Positions 18,246-27,069 of a stretch of 64,000 nt of DNA are shown piece after piece; position 1 is the stretch's first letter; every line of letters starts with the position of its first letter. This DNA comes from RBC074 sp964470555 (lineage in GTDB: Bacteria; Acidobacteriota; Blastocatellia; RBC074), in contig CAYYDG010000041.1 in the NCBI GenBank assembly GCA_964470555.1, positions 1 to 64,000 of the forward strand, given 5' to 3'. The position numbers and the translations under genes were made by a program. The notes under the pieces were generated by a model that was not told where the DNA came from, did no database searches, and was given only the letters and a program-made list of their open reading frames with translations.

Positions 18246-18887
18246 TCAATCAATGATCCCTTCCAGTTTCAGCGTGAAGCCTTTCAGCACAGGTTCGCCG
18301 GAAATTTCCTTCGGGTCGTCCAGCACTTCGACCGGAGTGTCAGGGCGGTAAACGTGAACTTTCTTTTCCTGCGGATCAATCAACCAGCCGAGTTGCGCGC
18401 CATTGGCAATGTATTCTTCCATCTTGCTCTGCAATTTCTTGAGCCGGTCGGTAAATGATCGCAACTCAACGACGAAGTCCGGGCAGAGTGGGACAAGCTT
18501 TTGGCGATCCTGTTCGCTCAAGGCTTCCCATCGCTCGCGCTTAATCCAGGCAGCGTCAGGCGAACGTTTGGCTTTGTTCGGCAGTTTGAAGCCTCCGGAA
18601 GAATCGAAGCCAATTCCGGTTTTATCTTGCTTTACCCAAGTCCCAAATTCTGTCGTCAGATTGAAGTTGCGGCTTGAGCCTTCGCCGCCAACCGGCATCA
18701 TAATCATCATCTGTCCCTCGCTCGTCATTTCAATTCTCAACTCGCGGTTGGCGGAGCAAAACTTCCAGAATTCATCGTCTGTGAATTGGTGTAGAGGCGT
18801 GATGACACATTCCGCCACGTTTTCGGGCAAGGAAATGACGAAGTCCTTGCGTTGAACTTTTCGTTTAGCGACTGCTGCGGTACCCAT
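18246..18887 (-). CDS. Uma2 family protein (DUF820, restriction-endonuclease-like fold)
   Basis: A 213-residue protein of the Uma2/DUF820 family, with a PD-(D/E)XK nuclease-like fold. The active-site-like segments are SPDAAWI near residue 110 and CPDFVVELRSFTD near 135, followed by KMEEYIANGAQLGWLIDP and a short C-terminal domain, all diagnostic. The family is greatly expanded in cyanobacteria and other multicellular or complex-lifestyle bacteria, and its role is not established. AAAGGAC lies about 8 bases before the start. The gene sits 12 bp from the S9 peptidase stop, so it may be read from the peptidase transcript. Confidence 0.9.
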   Translation of the reverse strand: MGTAAVAKRKVQRKDFVISLPENVAECVITPLHQFTDDEFWKFCSANRELRIEMTSEGQMMIMMPVGGEGSSRNFNLTTEFGTWVKQDKTGIGFDSSGGFKLPNKAKRSPDAAWIKRERWEALSEQDRQKLVPLCPDFVVELRSFTDRLKKLQSKMEEYIANGAQLGWLIDPQEKKVHVYRPDTPVEVLDDPKEISGEPVLKGFTLKLEGIID

Positions 18888-18899
18888 AATTATGTCCTT

Positions 18900-20945
18900 T
18901 CAATTCCCAACAGCTTTTGCCGGTTCTTCTTTCTTCGGCAAATCCGGCTTGGCGAAATCCGGCTTGGCTTCGCCGAATAGGTAATGATTGAACCATCCCA
19001 GATTGTGCTGCATGACAGCGCGCATGGATTTGGGTTTGGTGATGCCGTGGCCGTAACCTTTGTACACGATCATTTCGACCGGCACGCCGCGATCTTCCAA
19101 CCCTTGTCGCAATTCGTAAGCGTTGGGAATCGGCACGCGGCGGTCGAATTCGCCGTGCTGAATCAAGGTTGGTGTTTTGGCCTGCTTGACGTAATTCATC
19201 GGCGAAGTCTTGGCATAAATTTCAGGATCATCCGCCGGATCATCACCCAGGTATTGAATCGTAAACGGCGTGATGTCGGTGTTGTAATAGTACGTCGCCC
19301 AGTTGGAAATTCCCGCGCCGACCGAAATCGCTTTGAACCGGTCGCTGGAAGTCGTCAGAAACGCCGAGATGTATCCGCCTTGTGACCATCCCATGCAGCC
19401 GACTCGGTTGCCGTCCACCCAGCCTTTGGCGATCAAATGATCTACGCCGGAAATCACGTCCCAGGCGTCGCCCACGCCGAGGTTGCGAACGTTCAACTGC
19501 CGGAATTTCTCTCCGTAGCCAGCGCTGCCGCGATAATTCACTTTCAAGACCAGGGCGCCTTTGGCTGCCCAGATGTCCGCCGGATAGTAGCGCGCATCGA
19601 GCAAGGTCGGCCGATCAATGCCGGTCGGCCCGCCGTGAATCACGCACAATAGAGGATACTTTTTGTTCGCGTCGAAGTCGGCAGGTTTGATCAACACGCC
19701 TTCGATTGTCGCGCCGTCCTTGCTTTGCCAGGAAATGACTTCGCGCGAAGCCAACGTGAAGTCTTTGACTTGATCGGTCATCGCCGTCAGTTTGCGCGGC
19801 GCAAAGTTGCCAACCGAAGACACGTAAACTTCGCTCAGCGAAGTTGGCGACGGTGCAGTGAACGCGATTTGTTTTCCGTCTTTGGTGAAGCTGGCTCCGG
19901 CGAGCATCAAATTGTCCGGCTGGCTGACGCGATTGAATTTGCCGCTGGTTGGATCGAGCCGGAACAGATGCGAAGCCGTCTTTTGCAATCCGCCAAAGTA
20001 AATGCCGTCTTCTTTCCAGGCGACAAACTGCGGTTGTTCGTCGAATCCGTCCGTGATTGAACGCGGCGCGCCGCCATCAACCGAAACAATCGCCAGCCGC
20101 GAATTGGCGTGGAAGAATTTCGGATTGCCCATCGCCGAACTGAAAACGATCAATTTGCCGTCCGGCGAAAAGTTCGGATTGTTGTCCGGTCCGGCTTGCG
20201 CCACCAGCTTTTTGACCGAATTATCCGCCAGCGTCAGCAGATAAATGTCCGATGTCCCGCCATTGATTAAATCTGGATTGATGGTTGCGCTGAAGACGAT
20301 TTTCGCCCCGTCGGGCGACCAGTTCGCGCCGCCGACTGTGAAGTCCTTGCCTTTAGTTCGTTGAGTTCCGGCGACCGGAGCTTTCAACGCCTCGGCAACG
20401 TCGAAAGTGAACAAATGCGAATGCGAGTATTCGCGCCGCACGACTTCAAAATCGCCGAGGTGATCTTTGCGGTCTTTGGCAAATTTCTGGTCAACGTCTG
20501 TCGAACTGAAGGCGATGTTTTTGCCGTCGCGCGACCACGCATAACCGCCAACTCCATTTTCGGCTTTGGTCAATTGCATGGCTTCGCCGCCGTCGGGCCG
20601 GATGACGAAGATTTGATTCTTGTCGCCGACGCGATTGGAGGTGAATGCCAGCCATTCACCCGAAGGCGACCATTGCGGATTGCCTGACGATTTGTCTCCG
20701 CGTGTCATTTGCATCGATTTTCCAGTCGCCACGTTTACCAGCCAAATCTGTGTGACAAAGGCATCCTGTTTCCAGTCAGTTTCACCAACTGAATACGCAA
20801 CGTACTTTCCATCAGGCGAAATCTGCGCTCCACCAGCGGTTTTGACGTTGATCAGGTCATCCACCGTCGGAACCCGGCGTTGAGCGGTTGCCGTCAGCGA
20901 AAGCATGACGGCCAAACACAGCAGAGCAGCGAATCGTTTAAGCAT
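18900..20945 (-). CDS. Exported S9 family peptidase (prolyl oligopeptidase / acylaminoacyl-peptidase type)
   Basis: A 681-residue serine peptidase. A signal peptide (about 1-21, ending TATAQ) is followed by a TolB-like beta-propeller made of blades such as ISPDGKYVAYSV, WSPSGEWLAFTSN and FSPDGKLIVFSS (about 35-400). The C-terminal alpha/beta-hydrolase domain shows LCVIHGGPTG, the nucleophile Ser in GWSQGGYISAF and the catalytic His in GYGHGITKP. The domain order and size match dipeptidyl/acylaminoacyl peptidases that trim short peptides. It is probably periplasmic or surface-exposed. Start 20945 is supported by GAGGAG a few bases upstream. The beta-lactamase-like gene lies 27 bp upstream in the same direction. 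Confidence 0.93.
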   Translation of the reverse strand: MLKRFAALLCLAVMLSLTATAQRRVPTVDDLINVKTAGGAQISPDGKYVAYSVGETDWKQDAFVTQIWLVNVATGKSMQMTRGDKSSGNPQWSPSGEWLAFTSNRVGDKNQIFVIRPDGGEAMQLTKAENGVGGYAWSRDGKNIAFSSTDVDQKFAKDRKDHLGDFEVVRREYSHSHLFTFDVAEALKAPVAGTQRTKGKDFTVGGANWSPDGAKIVFSATINPDLINGGTSDIYLLTLADNSVKKLVAQAGPDNNPNFSPDGKLIVFSSAMGNPKFFHANSRLAIVSVDGGAPRSITDGFDEQPQFVAWKEDGIYFGGLQKTASHLFRLDPTSGKFNRVSQPDNLMLAGASFTKDGKQIAFTAPSPTSLSEVYVSSVGNFAPRKLTAMTDQVKDFTLASREVISWQSKDGATIEGVLIKPADFDANKKYPLLCVIHGGPTGIDRPTLLDARYYPADIWAAKGALVLKVNYRGSAGYGEKFRQLNVRNLGVGDAWDVISGVDHLIAKGWVDGNRVGCMGWSQGGYISAFLTTSSDRFKAISVGAGISNWATYYYNTDITPFTIQYLGDDPADDPEIYAKTSPMNYVKQAKTPTLIQHGEFDRRVPIPNAYELRQGLEDRGVPVEMIVYKGYGHGITKPKSMRAVMQHNLGWFNHYLFGEAKPDFAKPDLPKKEEPAKAVGN

Positions 20946-20972
20946 GGCACTCCTCTTTCAGTTTGCGAACGA

Positions 20973-22370
20973 CTATTTGATTTTCTTGGCGGGCAATTTC
21001 TGGCCACCCTGATGCAAGGTCAAGCTGGTGGCTTTGTCATTTTCGATGACGAATTCAATGACCGCACCAACCTGTGGGACATTGAATTTCGTCGCTGATT
21101 CCGGCTGCAACTCCAGTTTCGATTGGCCTGTTGCCTGTCCCATCAACTTATCGCCTTCTTTGGTGATGGTCAGGATGAAGTTGGGCATCAGTTCGTAATC
21201 GCCAGCCAGGCGATCAAACATCGCCGGGTCAATTTTGGCAACTGGTGAGGCTGGCGCGGCAGGTTTGGCGGCAGGCTCCTCCCATTCCTTCCCGCTGGCG
21301 AGCACGGCAAATTTTTTGGCGAGATTGCCAGCGCCACCTTCGCGGTTGGTCAGAATGGCGACATACACTTTTGACTCAGGCAAACGAACCGCGTCGCAGG
21401 TGAAGCCGTTGATGCCACCGGAATGCGTAATCATCTGCATGCCTTGCAGCGTGTTGACGCCCCAGCCATAACCATAAGTGGTCGGTTTGCCGTCATTCAG
21501 CACAAAGGCCGTCCAGGCTTTTTTCAGTGATTCCTGTTTGACCAGTTTTTCGGTGTACAGCGCCGCGTCCCATTTCGCCAAATCATCTACCGTGGACATC
21601 CGCGAACCTGCCGCGTGCGGATGCGACATGCTCAGGTATTCGGCGTTGACGAATTTCCCGGCGTTTCGGGAATACCCGGCGGCGCGGCGAGGAATGATGC
21701 GTTGCGTGTTGTCGTAAAACGATTGGTTCATCCCCAACGGCGCGAAGATGTTTTTTTCGACAAAATCGCCGTAACTTTGTCCCGAGACTTTTTCAATGAT
21801 TGCGCCCAGCAACACATACGCCGAGTTGTTGTAATTCCACTTTGCACCGGGCGCGAATTCCATCGGCTGGTTTTTGAAGATGTCAATCAGTTCGGGCAGC
21901 TTCAAATCCTTGCGCCACAGCGGTCGCCATTCAGCCATTCCGGTGTAGCTTTTGATGCCGGACGTGTGCGTCAACAAATGCTCGACGGTGATTTTGTGGC
22001 CTTGCGTCGGGTAATCGGGCAGGAACTTGGTGATTTCGTCCGAAAGACTCAGCTTGCCTTGTTCCATCAACATCAGAATCGAAACCGCGGTGAACTGTTT
22101 GGTGATCGAACCGATGCGAAAAATCATATCCGGCTCGATGGTTACGCCGAGTTCCATATTCGCCATTCCATAGCCTTTGCGAAAGACGACCTGTCCGTCT
22201 TTGACAGCAATGACCGCCGCGCCGGGTTCGTTCGGCTTGAACATCTTTTCCATTTCCTGGTTGATCGTCGAAGTTAGATTGTTGTTGGCCGGGGGTTGAG
22301 CTGTTGCGTGAAACGAAAGAGCAGCAAGTAGTAAAACGGTAACGAGGTAAAACGAAAGTATCTTTTTCAT
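20973..22370 (-). CDS. Exported serine hydrolase of the beta-lactamase class C / PBP family
   Basis: A 465-residue protein with a signal peptide (ending SFHATAQ) and a class C beta-lactamase-like domain. The catalytic tetrad Ser-x-x-Lys is in RIGSITKQFTA (about residue 94), the Tyr-x-Asn motif is WNYNNSAYVLLG (about 180), and the HxG-like third motif is HSGGINGF (about 320). A C-terminal DUF3471-like beta domain follows (AGDYELMPNFILTITKEGDKLM). Such proteins are usually esterases or D-amino-acid peptidases, and true antibiotic resistance is unlikely. GGAG precedes the start. The gene is 27 bp upstream of the S9 peptidase, suggesting a shared transcript for exported peptide hydrolases. Confidence 0.9.
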   Translation of the reverse strand: MKKILSFYLVTVLLLAALSFHATAQPPANNNLTSTINQEMEKMFKPNEPGAAVIAVKDGQVVFRKGYGMANMELGVTIEPDMIFRIGSITKQFTAVSILMLMEQGKLSLSDEITKFLPDYPTQGHKITVEHLLTHTSGIKSYTGMAEWRPLWRKDLKLPELIDIFKNQPMEFAPGAKWNYNNSAYVLLGAIIEKVSGQSYGDFVEKNIFAPLGMNQSFYDNTQRIIPRRAAGYSRNAGKFVNAEYLSMSHPHAAGSRMSTVDDLAKWDAALYTEKLVKQESLKKAWTAFVLNDGKPTTYGYGWGVNTLQGMQMITHSGGINGFTCDAVRLPESKVYVAILTNREGGAGNLAKKFAVLASGKEWEEPAAKPAAPASPVAKIDPAMFDRLAGDYELMPNFILTITKEGDKLMGQATGQSKLELQPESATKFNVPQVGAVIEFVIENDKATSLTLHQGGQKLPAKKIK

Positions 22371-22391
22371 GATTTCTCCGTAGTTGTTGCG

Positions 22392-22633
22392 CTATTGAAA
22401 GAGCAAGTCAATCAACTCTTCGCGCGCCAATTCAAAATGGTCGGCAACTTCAGCCAGAATTGCCGACAAGGTGCCGACACGCAAGGGATAGTGGCGCGGA
22501 ATCGTGATGTGGTGTTCTCCGTGTTGAGTGGTTGTCAGGCCATGTGGCTTCCGGTTTGGCGAACCACGGCATAGCCAAGCTTTGCCAACGCTTTCACCAG
22601 ATCATCACCGGACAGAGTGCGCGGTAGTTTCAT
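22392..22633 (-). pseudogene. hicA: hicA-type toxin gene, frameshifted
   Basis: Read on the minus strand from ATG 22633, the first frame encodes MKLPRTLSGDDLVKALAKLG...RQTGSHMA and then hits TGA after 33 codons. One frame over, the rest of a typical HicA follows (LTTTQHGEHHITIPRH..., ...GTLSAILAEVADHFELAREE) up to TAG at 22392. Inserting one base near 22540 (ATGGCCTG to ATGCGCCTG) restores a full HicA-like protein of about 80 residues with the conserved GSH and HHITIP motifs. HicA toxins are double-stranded-RNA-binding-fold mRNA interferases. The start overlaps the antitoxin stop by ATGA. It is either an inactivated toxin or a single-base sequencing error. Confidence 0.85.
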
Positions 22634-22836
22634 ACAGCCATCACTTCCTCTCGAACAAAATGCAGGCGAATCATGGAAGGCTCGCGGCCCTCATCAAAAT
22701 GACAACGCACTGCGTCACGAATCTGCTCCTTCAAACTAGGCAGATAATCGGCTTCGGTGAAGATAGCCTGGCCAAGTGCGCGGGCGGTATAGCCACCCTC
22801 AAGTGCGTCTTCAACAATAAAAATTAGTTCATTCAT
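22630..22836 (-). CDS. Small HicB-like antitoxin partner
   Basis: A 68-residue acidic protein (starts MNELIFIVEDALEGGYTARA, contains TEADYLPSLKEQIRDAVRCH). This is the short HicB-type partial RNase H-like fold that pairs with HicA; relatives are sometimes mis-named as 2-oxoisovalerate dehydrogenase subunits in databases. It lacks a C-terminal DNA-binding domain, so any autoregulation would need another factor. The antitoxin-first order and the ATGA overlap with hicA (22630-22633) show translational coupling. GGAG lies about 10 bases upstream of the start. With the toxin frame broken, it may be a remnant or still act in trans. Confidence 0.82.
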   Translation of the reverse strand: MNELIFIVEDALEGGYTARALGQAIFTEADYLPSLKEQIRDAVRCHFDEGREPSMIRLHFVREEVMAV

Positions 22837-22864
22837 CGTAGCTACTCCTTCAGATCAGATTGAA

Positions 22865-24385
22865 TCAAAACATCGGCTCGCTCAGCGTAGCCAACACCGC
22901 CGCCGAAGCTTTTTCGACGTCGGCATGCAGCGAATTGCCGTGAGCGTCCATAGTGACAATCGCCGGAAAATCAGTCACGCGCAAATGCCACATGGCTTCG
23001 GGAATGCCGAATTCAAGCAGGTTGACGCCCAGCACTTCGTTGATGGATTTGGCGTAATACTGTGCCGCGCCGCCGATGGCGTTCAGGTAAACCGCGCCGT
23101 GTTCTTTCATTGCCGCCAGAGTTTTCGCTCCCATGCCGCCTTTGCCGATGACGGCGCGCACGCCGTAACGTTTGATGATTTCGCCTTGATACGGTTCTTC
23201 GCGGATGCTGGTGGTTGGTCCGGCGGCTTTGATGATGTACTTGTCGCCGTCCTTCAACACGACCGGGCCGCAGTGATAAAGCACCTGACCTTGTAAGCTG
23301 ACCGGCGGATCGTTTTTCATCAGATGCGCGTGAACCGCGTCGCGGCCTGTGTACATATCGCCGCTGACCAATACGACATCGCCGACTTTGAGTTCGCGGA
23401 TTTGTTCGTCGGTGATCGGCGCACGCAGGACTTTCTCTTTTCCAGTCATAACGAAACCGCCACCTTGAGTCATTTTGATGTCCGCTTGTTTTTCGTCCCG
23501 GTAAAGCCAGCGTTTGATTTCGCCAGTGTTGGCATCCAGCACGACGCCCAACCGGCGAAATGCCCAGCAATCATAAGCGACCGAAACAAAGAAGCTGGCC
23601 GGCAAACGATTCAGCACGCCAATCTTGCAACCAATCAAAGTCACGCCTCCGCCGAAGCCCATCGTGCCAATGCCGAGTGTGTTTGAAGTCTGCACGATGT
23701 AATCTTCCAGCTTGGCCAATTCTGGAATTTCGTTGGTGTCGTCCAGCAAACGGAAGAGCTGTTCTTTGGCTTTGACGTAACCTTGCGCGCGGTCGCCGCC
23801 GATGCAAACGCCAATGGCTCCGGCGCTGCAACCTTGTCCTTGCGCCTGCCAAACGGCGTGGAGCAGACATTTGCGAACACCATCCAGATCACGTCCGGCT
23901 TTGCCCAGATGCGGAATTTCCATCGGCAACGAATACTGAATGTTTTTGTTTTCGCAGCCGCCGCCTTTCAAAATCAGTTTCACTTCGATTTCGTCGTTTT
24001 CCCATTGTTCGAAATGCATGGTCGGCGTTCCCGGCCCCAGATTGTCGCTGGCGTTGACGCCGGTCAGCGAATCCACGGAATTCGTCCGCAACTTGCCGCG
24101 TTTGGTGGCTTCGGCGACGGCTTCTTTGATCTGTTGCTTCATTACAATCTGGTTCGCGCCGACAGGAGTTTTGATTTCAAACGTGGGCCAGCCGGTGTCC
24201 TGACAAATCGGCCCTTCGTTGTCGGTGGCCATGTCAATGTTGGTGGCGATGACGTTCAGCGCTTGCAGCGAACGCCCGCCTTGCTCTTCGCCCATTGCGC
24301 GAGCCATTGCCCGGCGAACATCAGGCGGCAAATTGGTTGAAGTTTGCGTGATGAGTTGCAGCATGCTGTCCCGAAAAGCGTACAT
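22865..24385 (-). CDS. Fumarate hydratase, class I (iron-sulfur)
   Basis: Interconverts fumarate and L-malate in the citric acid cycle. The 506-residue protein fits the single-chain class I fumarases that use an oxygen-sensitive [4Fe-4S] cluster. The alpha part contains ICQDTGWPTFE, NLGPGTPTMHFEQWE, GGGCENKNIQYSLPM and QGCSAGAIGVCIGGDR; Cys residues in these segments are the likely cluster ligands. The beta part carries YHCGPVVLKDG, AAGPTTSIREEPYQ and VIGKGGMGAKTLAAMKEHG. AGAGGAAG is about 8 bases before ATG 24385. It stands alone, divergent from the membrane-protein gene at 24591. The sequence resembles FumA/FumB, but I leave the symbol empty since paralogue identity is not resolved. Confidence 0.94.
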   Translation of the reverse strand: MYAFRDSMLQLITQTSTNLPPDVRRAMARAMGEEQGGRSLQALNVIATNIDMATDNEGPICQDTGWPTFEIKTPVGANQIVMKQQIKEAVAEATKRGKLRTNSVDSLTGVNASDNLGPGTPTMHFEQWENDEIEVKLILKGGGCENKNIQYSLPMEIPHLGKAGRDLDGVRKCLLHAVWQAQGQGCSAGAIGVCIGGDRAQGYVKAKEQLFRLLDDTNEIPELAKLEDYIVQTSNTLGIGTMGFGGGVTLIGCKIGVLNRLPASFFVSVAYDCWAFRRLGVVLDANTGEIKRWLYRDEKQADIKMTQGGGFVMTGKEKVLRAPITDEQIRELKVGDVVLVSGDMYTGRDAVHAHLMKNDPPVSLQGQVLYHCGPVVLKDGDKYIIKAAGPTTSIREEPYQGEIIKRYGVRAVIGKGGMGAKTLAAMKEHGAVYLNAIGGAAQYYAKSINEVLGVNLLEFGIPEAMWHLRVTDFPAIVTMDAHGNSLHADVEKASAAVLATLSEPMF

Positions 24386-24590
24386 GATTTTCTTCCTCTG
24401 AGTTGAAATGAAGTTTAGAAATGCGGACGTAATTTAGCATAAGGCTTCCAGTGTCGGCGAAAGCTTTCAGTTGTCGGATAGGTGTGAGGTGCAAGGTGGC
24501 AGGCTTCGGGCATTTGGCCGGCTTTCGCGTCAGGCACAATGCTTGCTGAATCTTTGCCGACGGAATTTCGTGTGACAGAATCTGCGCCCA

Positions 24591-26414
24591 ATGACTTCAA
24601 GCTCTGTGATCAGACCCAAACAATCAGATTGGAAATCGAAGCTGGCGATTGCGCTGGTGTTGGTTGCGCTGACTTCAATTGCGGTGCTGCCGTTTTTTGT
24701 CATCGGCGAAGATCAAAAGATCGGATGCTGCGGCGGAGCGATGCCGGTGACGCACGATTCGTGGATGCACTACAACCAGATGAATGCGTTTTGGCGCAGC
24801 CTGGTTTGGGGAATTGTCTATCCGCGCTGGGATGAACACACGCACGGTTACGGAGCGCCGACCACCAGCTTTTATCCTCCGGGGGTGTATTACCTGACCT
24901 CGGCTGTTTATTTCGTCACGCGTGATTGGCTGAGCACGTGGGTCGGGTTTTACTGGCTGACGATGCTGGCTTCGGCGGCAGCGATTTGGATTTATGCGCG
25001 GCAATCGCTTTCGCGCGGAGCATCGCTCGTGGCGGCGGCGGTGTATGTGTTCGCGCCGTATCACTTGCTGAACCAATACCAGCGCGGCGCGATTTCGGAA
25101 TTCACCAGCTTTATATGGATTCCGTTGTGCCTGCTTTTTGCTGAAAAGTTGATTTACCGCAGAGGCGCGGAGAGCGCAGAGGGAGCGCAGAGAGAAAATC
25201 CGAGATGGTTGAATTTTGCCGGATTGGCCGCCAACTTCGGAGCGTTTTTGTGGACGCATCCGCCAACGGCATATCAGTTCTTGCTGGTGTTTGGTATGTG
25301 CCTGTTGATTCCGGCAATCAAGGCAGGGAAGTGGCGCGAACTTGGTTTCGTCGCGGCGGCGCTGGTCTTCGGTTCGCTGCTGGCGGCGGCGTATTTTTAT
25401 CCGGCGATTGTCGAACAGCGATTGGTTAATGGCGATGATGTGGAGCGCGTTTGGCCATATCACGCCAGCTATGTGTTTGATTACGCGCAAACGGTTTACG
25501 ACCGCGTCAACAATCCGTTTTTTGTCCGGCTGGATCGAATCTGGGTGTTCAACCTGACAGCGATTTTGATCTTGAGCGTTGCTTTATGGAAAAACCGAAC
25601 TGCTGCCGGACAGCGTTCAGAGTACCGCCTTCAGGCGGAGGAAACTGAAGATCAAGGTATTCCGGCTAAAGCCGGTACTCTGAACGCTGCTAAAGCCGGT
25701 ACTCTGAACGCTGCTAAAGCCGGTACTCTGAACGCTGTCTGGTTGTGGATCGCCGCCGGATTGCTGGCCAGTTTTTTGATGACGAAGTTTTCTGTGCCGT
25801 TTGGCCGCTGGATTCCCAAAATTGAAATCGGCGTCTATTCGTGGCGAATGCTGACGCTGACCAGTTTTGCAATGGCGATGCTCGTGGGAGCGATTTCGGA
25901 TTTCGGATTTCGGATTTCGGATTGGCGGAGATTGGTTGCGATACTGATTCTGGCTTGCACAGTGGCGATGAGTGGTTGGTATGTTGTCTGGCCGATGTGG
26001 CGCGCGCAATCCTTCGAGCCGAATTACGAGCATTACAATTACGCCACCTTGCCGCGCGAAAGCTCTCGCGCGAATCCGCCGATGCCGCCAGTGCAGCTTG
26101 CTGCGGGCAACGGTTCGATCAGCCACGAATGGTGGACGCCAGTATTCCGCCAGCTTCGCGTCAGCCTGAGCGAAGCCGATCAACTCCAATTTCGCACGCG
26201 GAACTTTGCCGGATGGACGGCGACGATTGACGGCCAGATTGCGCCGATTCACGAAGGCGCAGTCAAAAACATTCTGGTGGACGTGCCAGCGGGCGAACAT
26301 CGAATCATTCTGGAATATCGTTCGACGCCCATTCGTCGTTTTGGCAATTGGGCGACGATTCTTTCAATTGCATTGTTACTTTCGATCATCATCTTCAAAG
26401 GGAGAAACTCATGA
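24591..26414 (+). CDS. Polytopic membrane protein, PTPS-related / glycosyltransferase-like
   Basis: A 607-residue integral membrane protein with about 9-11 hydrophobic segments. The first loop (DSWMHYNQMNAFWRSL, then YPRWDEHTHGYGAPT and FYPPGVYYLTSAVYF) is typical of the '6-pyruvoyl-tetrahydropterin synthase-related' membrane family, which resembles polyprenol-phosphate-sugar-dependent glycosyltransferases of the GT-C type. A soluble C-terminal beta region (about 500-590) ends with one more transmembrane helix. Three repeat-derived stretches are embedded in frame: RRGAESAEGAQREN (about 189-202), AKAGTLNA three times (about 361-384) and ISDFGFRISDWRR (about 433-445). The stop overlaps the next gene by ATGA. 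The substrate is unknown. Confidence 0.8.
   Translation: MTSSSVIRPKQSDWKSKLAIALVLVALTSIAVLPFFVIGEDQKIGCCGGAMPVTHDSWMHYNQMNAFWRSLVWGIVYPRWDEHTHGYGAPTTSFYPPGVYYLTSAVYFVTRDWLSTWVGFYWLTMLASAAAIWIYARQSLSRGASLVAAAVYVFAPYHLLNQYQRGAISEFTSFIWIPLCLLFAEKLIYRRGAESAEGAQRENPRWLNFAGLAANFGAFLWTHPPTAYQFLLVFGMCLLIPAIKAGKWRELGFVAAALVFGSLLAAAYFYPAIVEQRLVNGDDVERVWPYHASYVFDYAQTVYDRVNNPFFVRLDRIWVFNLTAILILSVALWKNRTAAGQRSEYRLQAEETEDQGIPAKAGTLNAAKAGTLNAAKAGTLNAVWLWIAAGLLASFLMTKFSVPFGRWIPKIEIGVYSWRMLTLTSFAMAMLVGAISDFGFRISDWRRLVAILILACTVAMSGWYVVWPMWRAQSFEPNYEHYNYATLPRESSRANPPMPPVQLAAGNGSISHEWWTPVFRQLRVSLSEADQLQFRTRNFAGWTATIDGQIAPIHEGAVKNILVDVPAGEHRIILEYRSTPIRRFGNWATILSIALLLSIIIFKGRNS
25156..25195. repeat. CGCAGAG-type short repeat inside coding sequence
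   Basis: A purine-rich stretch of imperfect GCGCAGAG/GGAG words, of the kind usually seen between genes in this phylum, here read in frame as RRGAESAEGAQR within a loop of the membrane protein. Confidence 0.65.
25611..25737. repeat. REP-like inverted repeat with three 24-bp tandem units, inside coding sequence
   Basis: Bases 25611-25627 and 25673-25689 form a perfect 17-bp inverted repeat. From 25666 a 24-bp unit (CTAAAGCCGGTACTCTGAAC plus GCTG) is present three times without change (25666-25689, 25690-25713, 25714-25737). 24 bp is 8 codons, so copy-number change keeps the frame. It is translated as AKAGTLNA repeats in a loop of the membrane protein. Confidence 0.9.
25893..25920. repeat. Four tandem copies of a 7-bp unit (ATTTCGG) inside coding sequence
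   Basis: ATTTCGG occurs four times head to tail at 25893-25920 and is followed by a partial copy. Seven is not a multiple of three, so gain or loss of one unit would shift the reading frame of the membrane protein. Confidence 0.9.
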
Positions 26415-27055
26415 GCCAGGTCATTTCCAGCCCCGATAAAACAGAAGCGCGCGCTTCGTCATCATTCACGTTGTTGGACGCCATGATTATCGGCGGATTG
26501 CTGTTGTGGGGCTCGGTCTTTCTGTTGCGCATGGCGTATTTGCGAATCTGGTACAGCACGCCGATTTGCATAGCTTGGCTGGGGGCGATTTGGTTTTACG
26601 TCAAACAACGTTTCGACGTGAAGATTCCGATTGTCTTGCTGGCGCTGGTCTACGCTTCGGTGGCGCTGGACGGACTTGGCAATTTGTTCGACCTGTACAG
26701 CACGAAATACAAATACATTCAGTACGATGAATTCACGCACACGGCGATTCCGGCGCTGACGGCTCCGGTGATTGTCTGGCTGTTGAACGAAGGGCTGAAA
26801 CGATTCGGGTATCGGTTGCCGCTGTGGCTGGTGACGTTTTTTGCCTGCACGACGATGTTCACCATTTCTGGGTTTTACGAAATCATAGAATTATGGGACG
26901 ACAAATACTTCTGGCCGCAACCCGGAATGCGCATTCACGGACCTTATGACACGGCGAACGATTTGCAATGTGATTTGATCGGCCTGGTGATTGGCGGAAT
27001 TGCGGCGTTTCTGATTTTCAAACGCAGGGAAAAACAACCGCCTGCCGGAGCTTGA
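26411..27055 (+). CDS. DUF2238-like integral membrane protein (YjdF type)
   Basis: A 214-residue protein with about six transmembrane helices. Two family motifs are visible: YDEFTHTAIPALTAP near residue 105 and YDTANDLQCDLIGLVIGG near 185, with acidic and His residues in or next to membrane helices. This matches DUF2238/YjdF inner-membrane proteins, whose function is not established. ATG 26411 overlaps the preceding stop (ATGA, 26411-26414) and follows GGAGAAACTC, so the two membrane proteins are translationally coupled; the longer upstream form from 26348 has no support. The CHAT gene starts 80 bp downstream. Confidence 0.85.
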   Translation: MSQVISSPDKTEARASSSFTLLDAMIIGGLLLWGSVFLLRMAYLRIWYSTPICIAWLGAIWFYVKQRFDVKIPIVLLALVYASVALDGLGNLFDLYSTKYKYIQYDEFTHTAIPALTAPVIVWLLNEGLKRFGYRLPLWLVTFFACTTMFTISGFYEIIELWDDKYFWPQPGMRIHGPYDTANDLQCDLIGLVIGGIAAFLIFKRREKQPPAGA

Positions 27056-27069
27056 CCGCTTTTAGCTTT

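Noticed and set aside
20973..22370. Beta-lactamase resistance gene
   Set aside because: Class C-like motifs are present, but the C-terminal extra domain and peptidase neighbours suggest an esterase or peptidase.
25666..25737. Three 24-bp repeats as a CRISPR array
   Set aside because: The units are directly adjacent with no spacers, and no cas gene is present.
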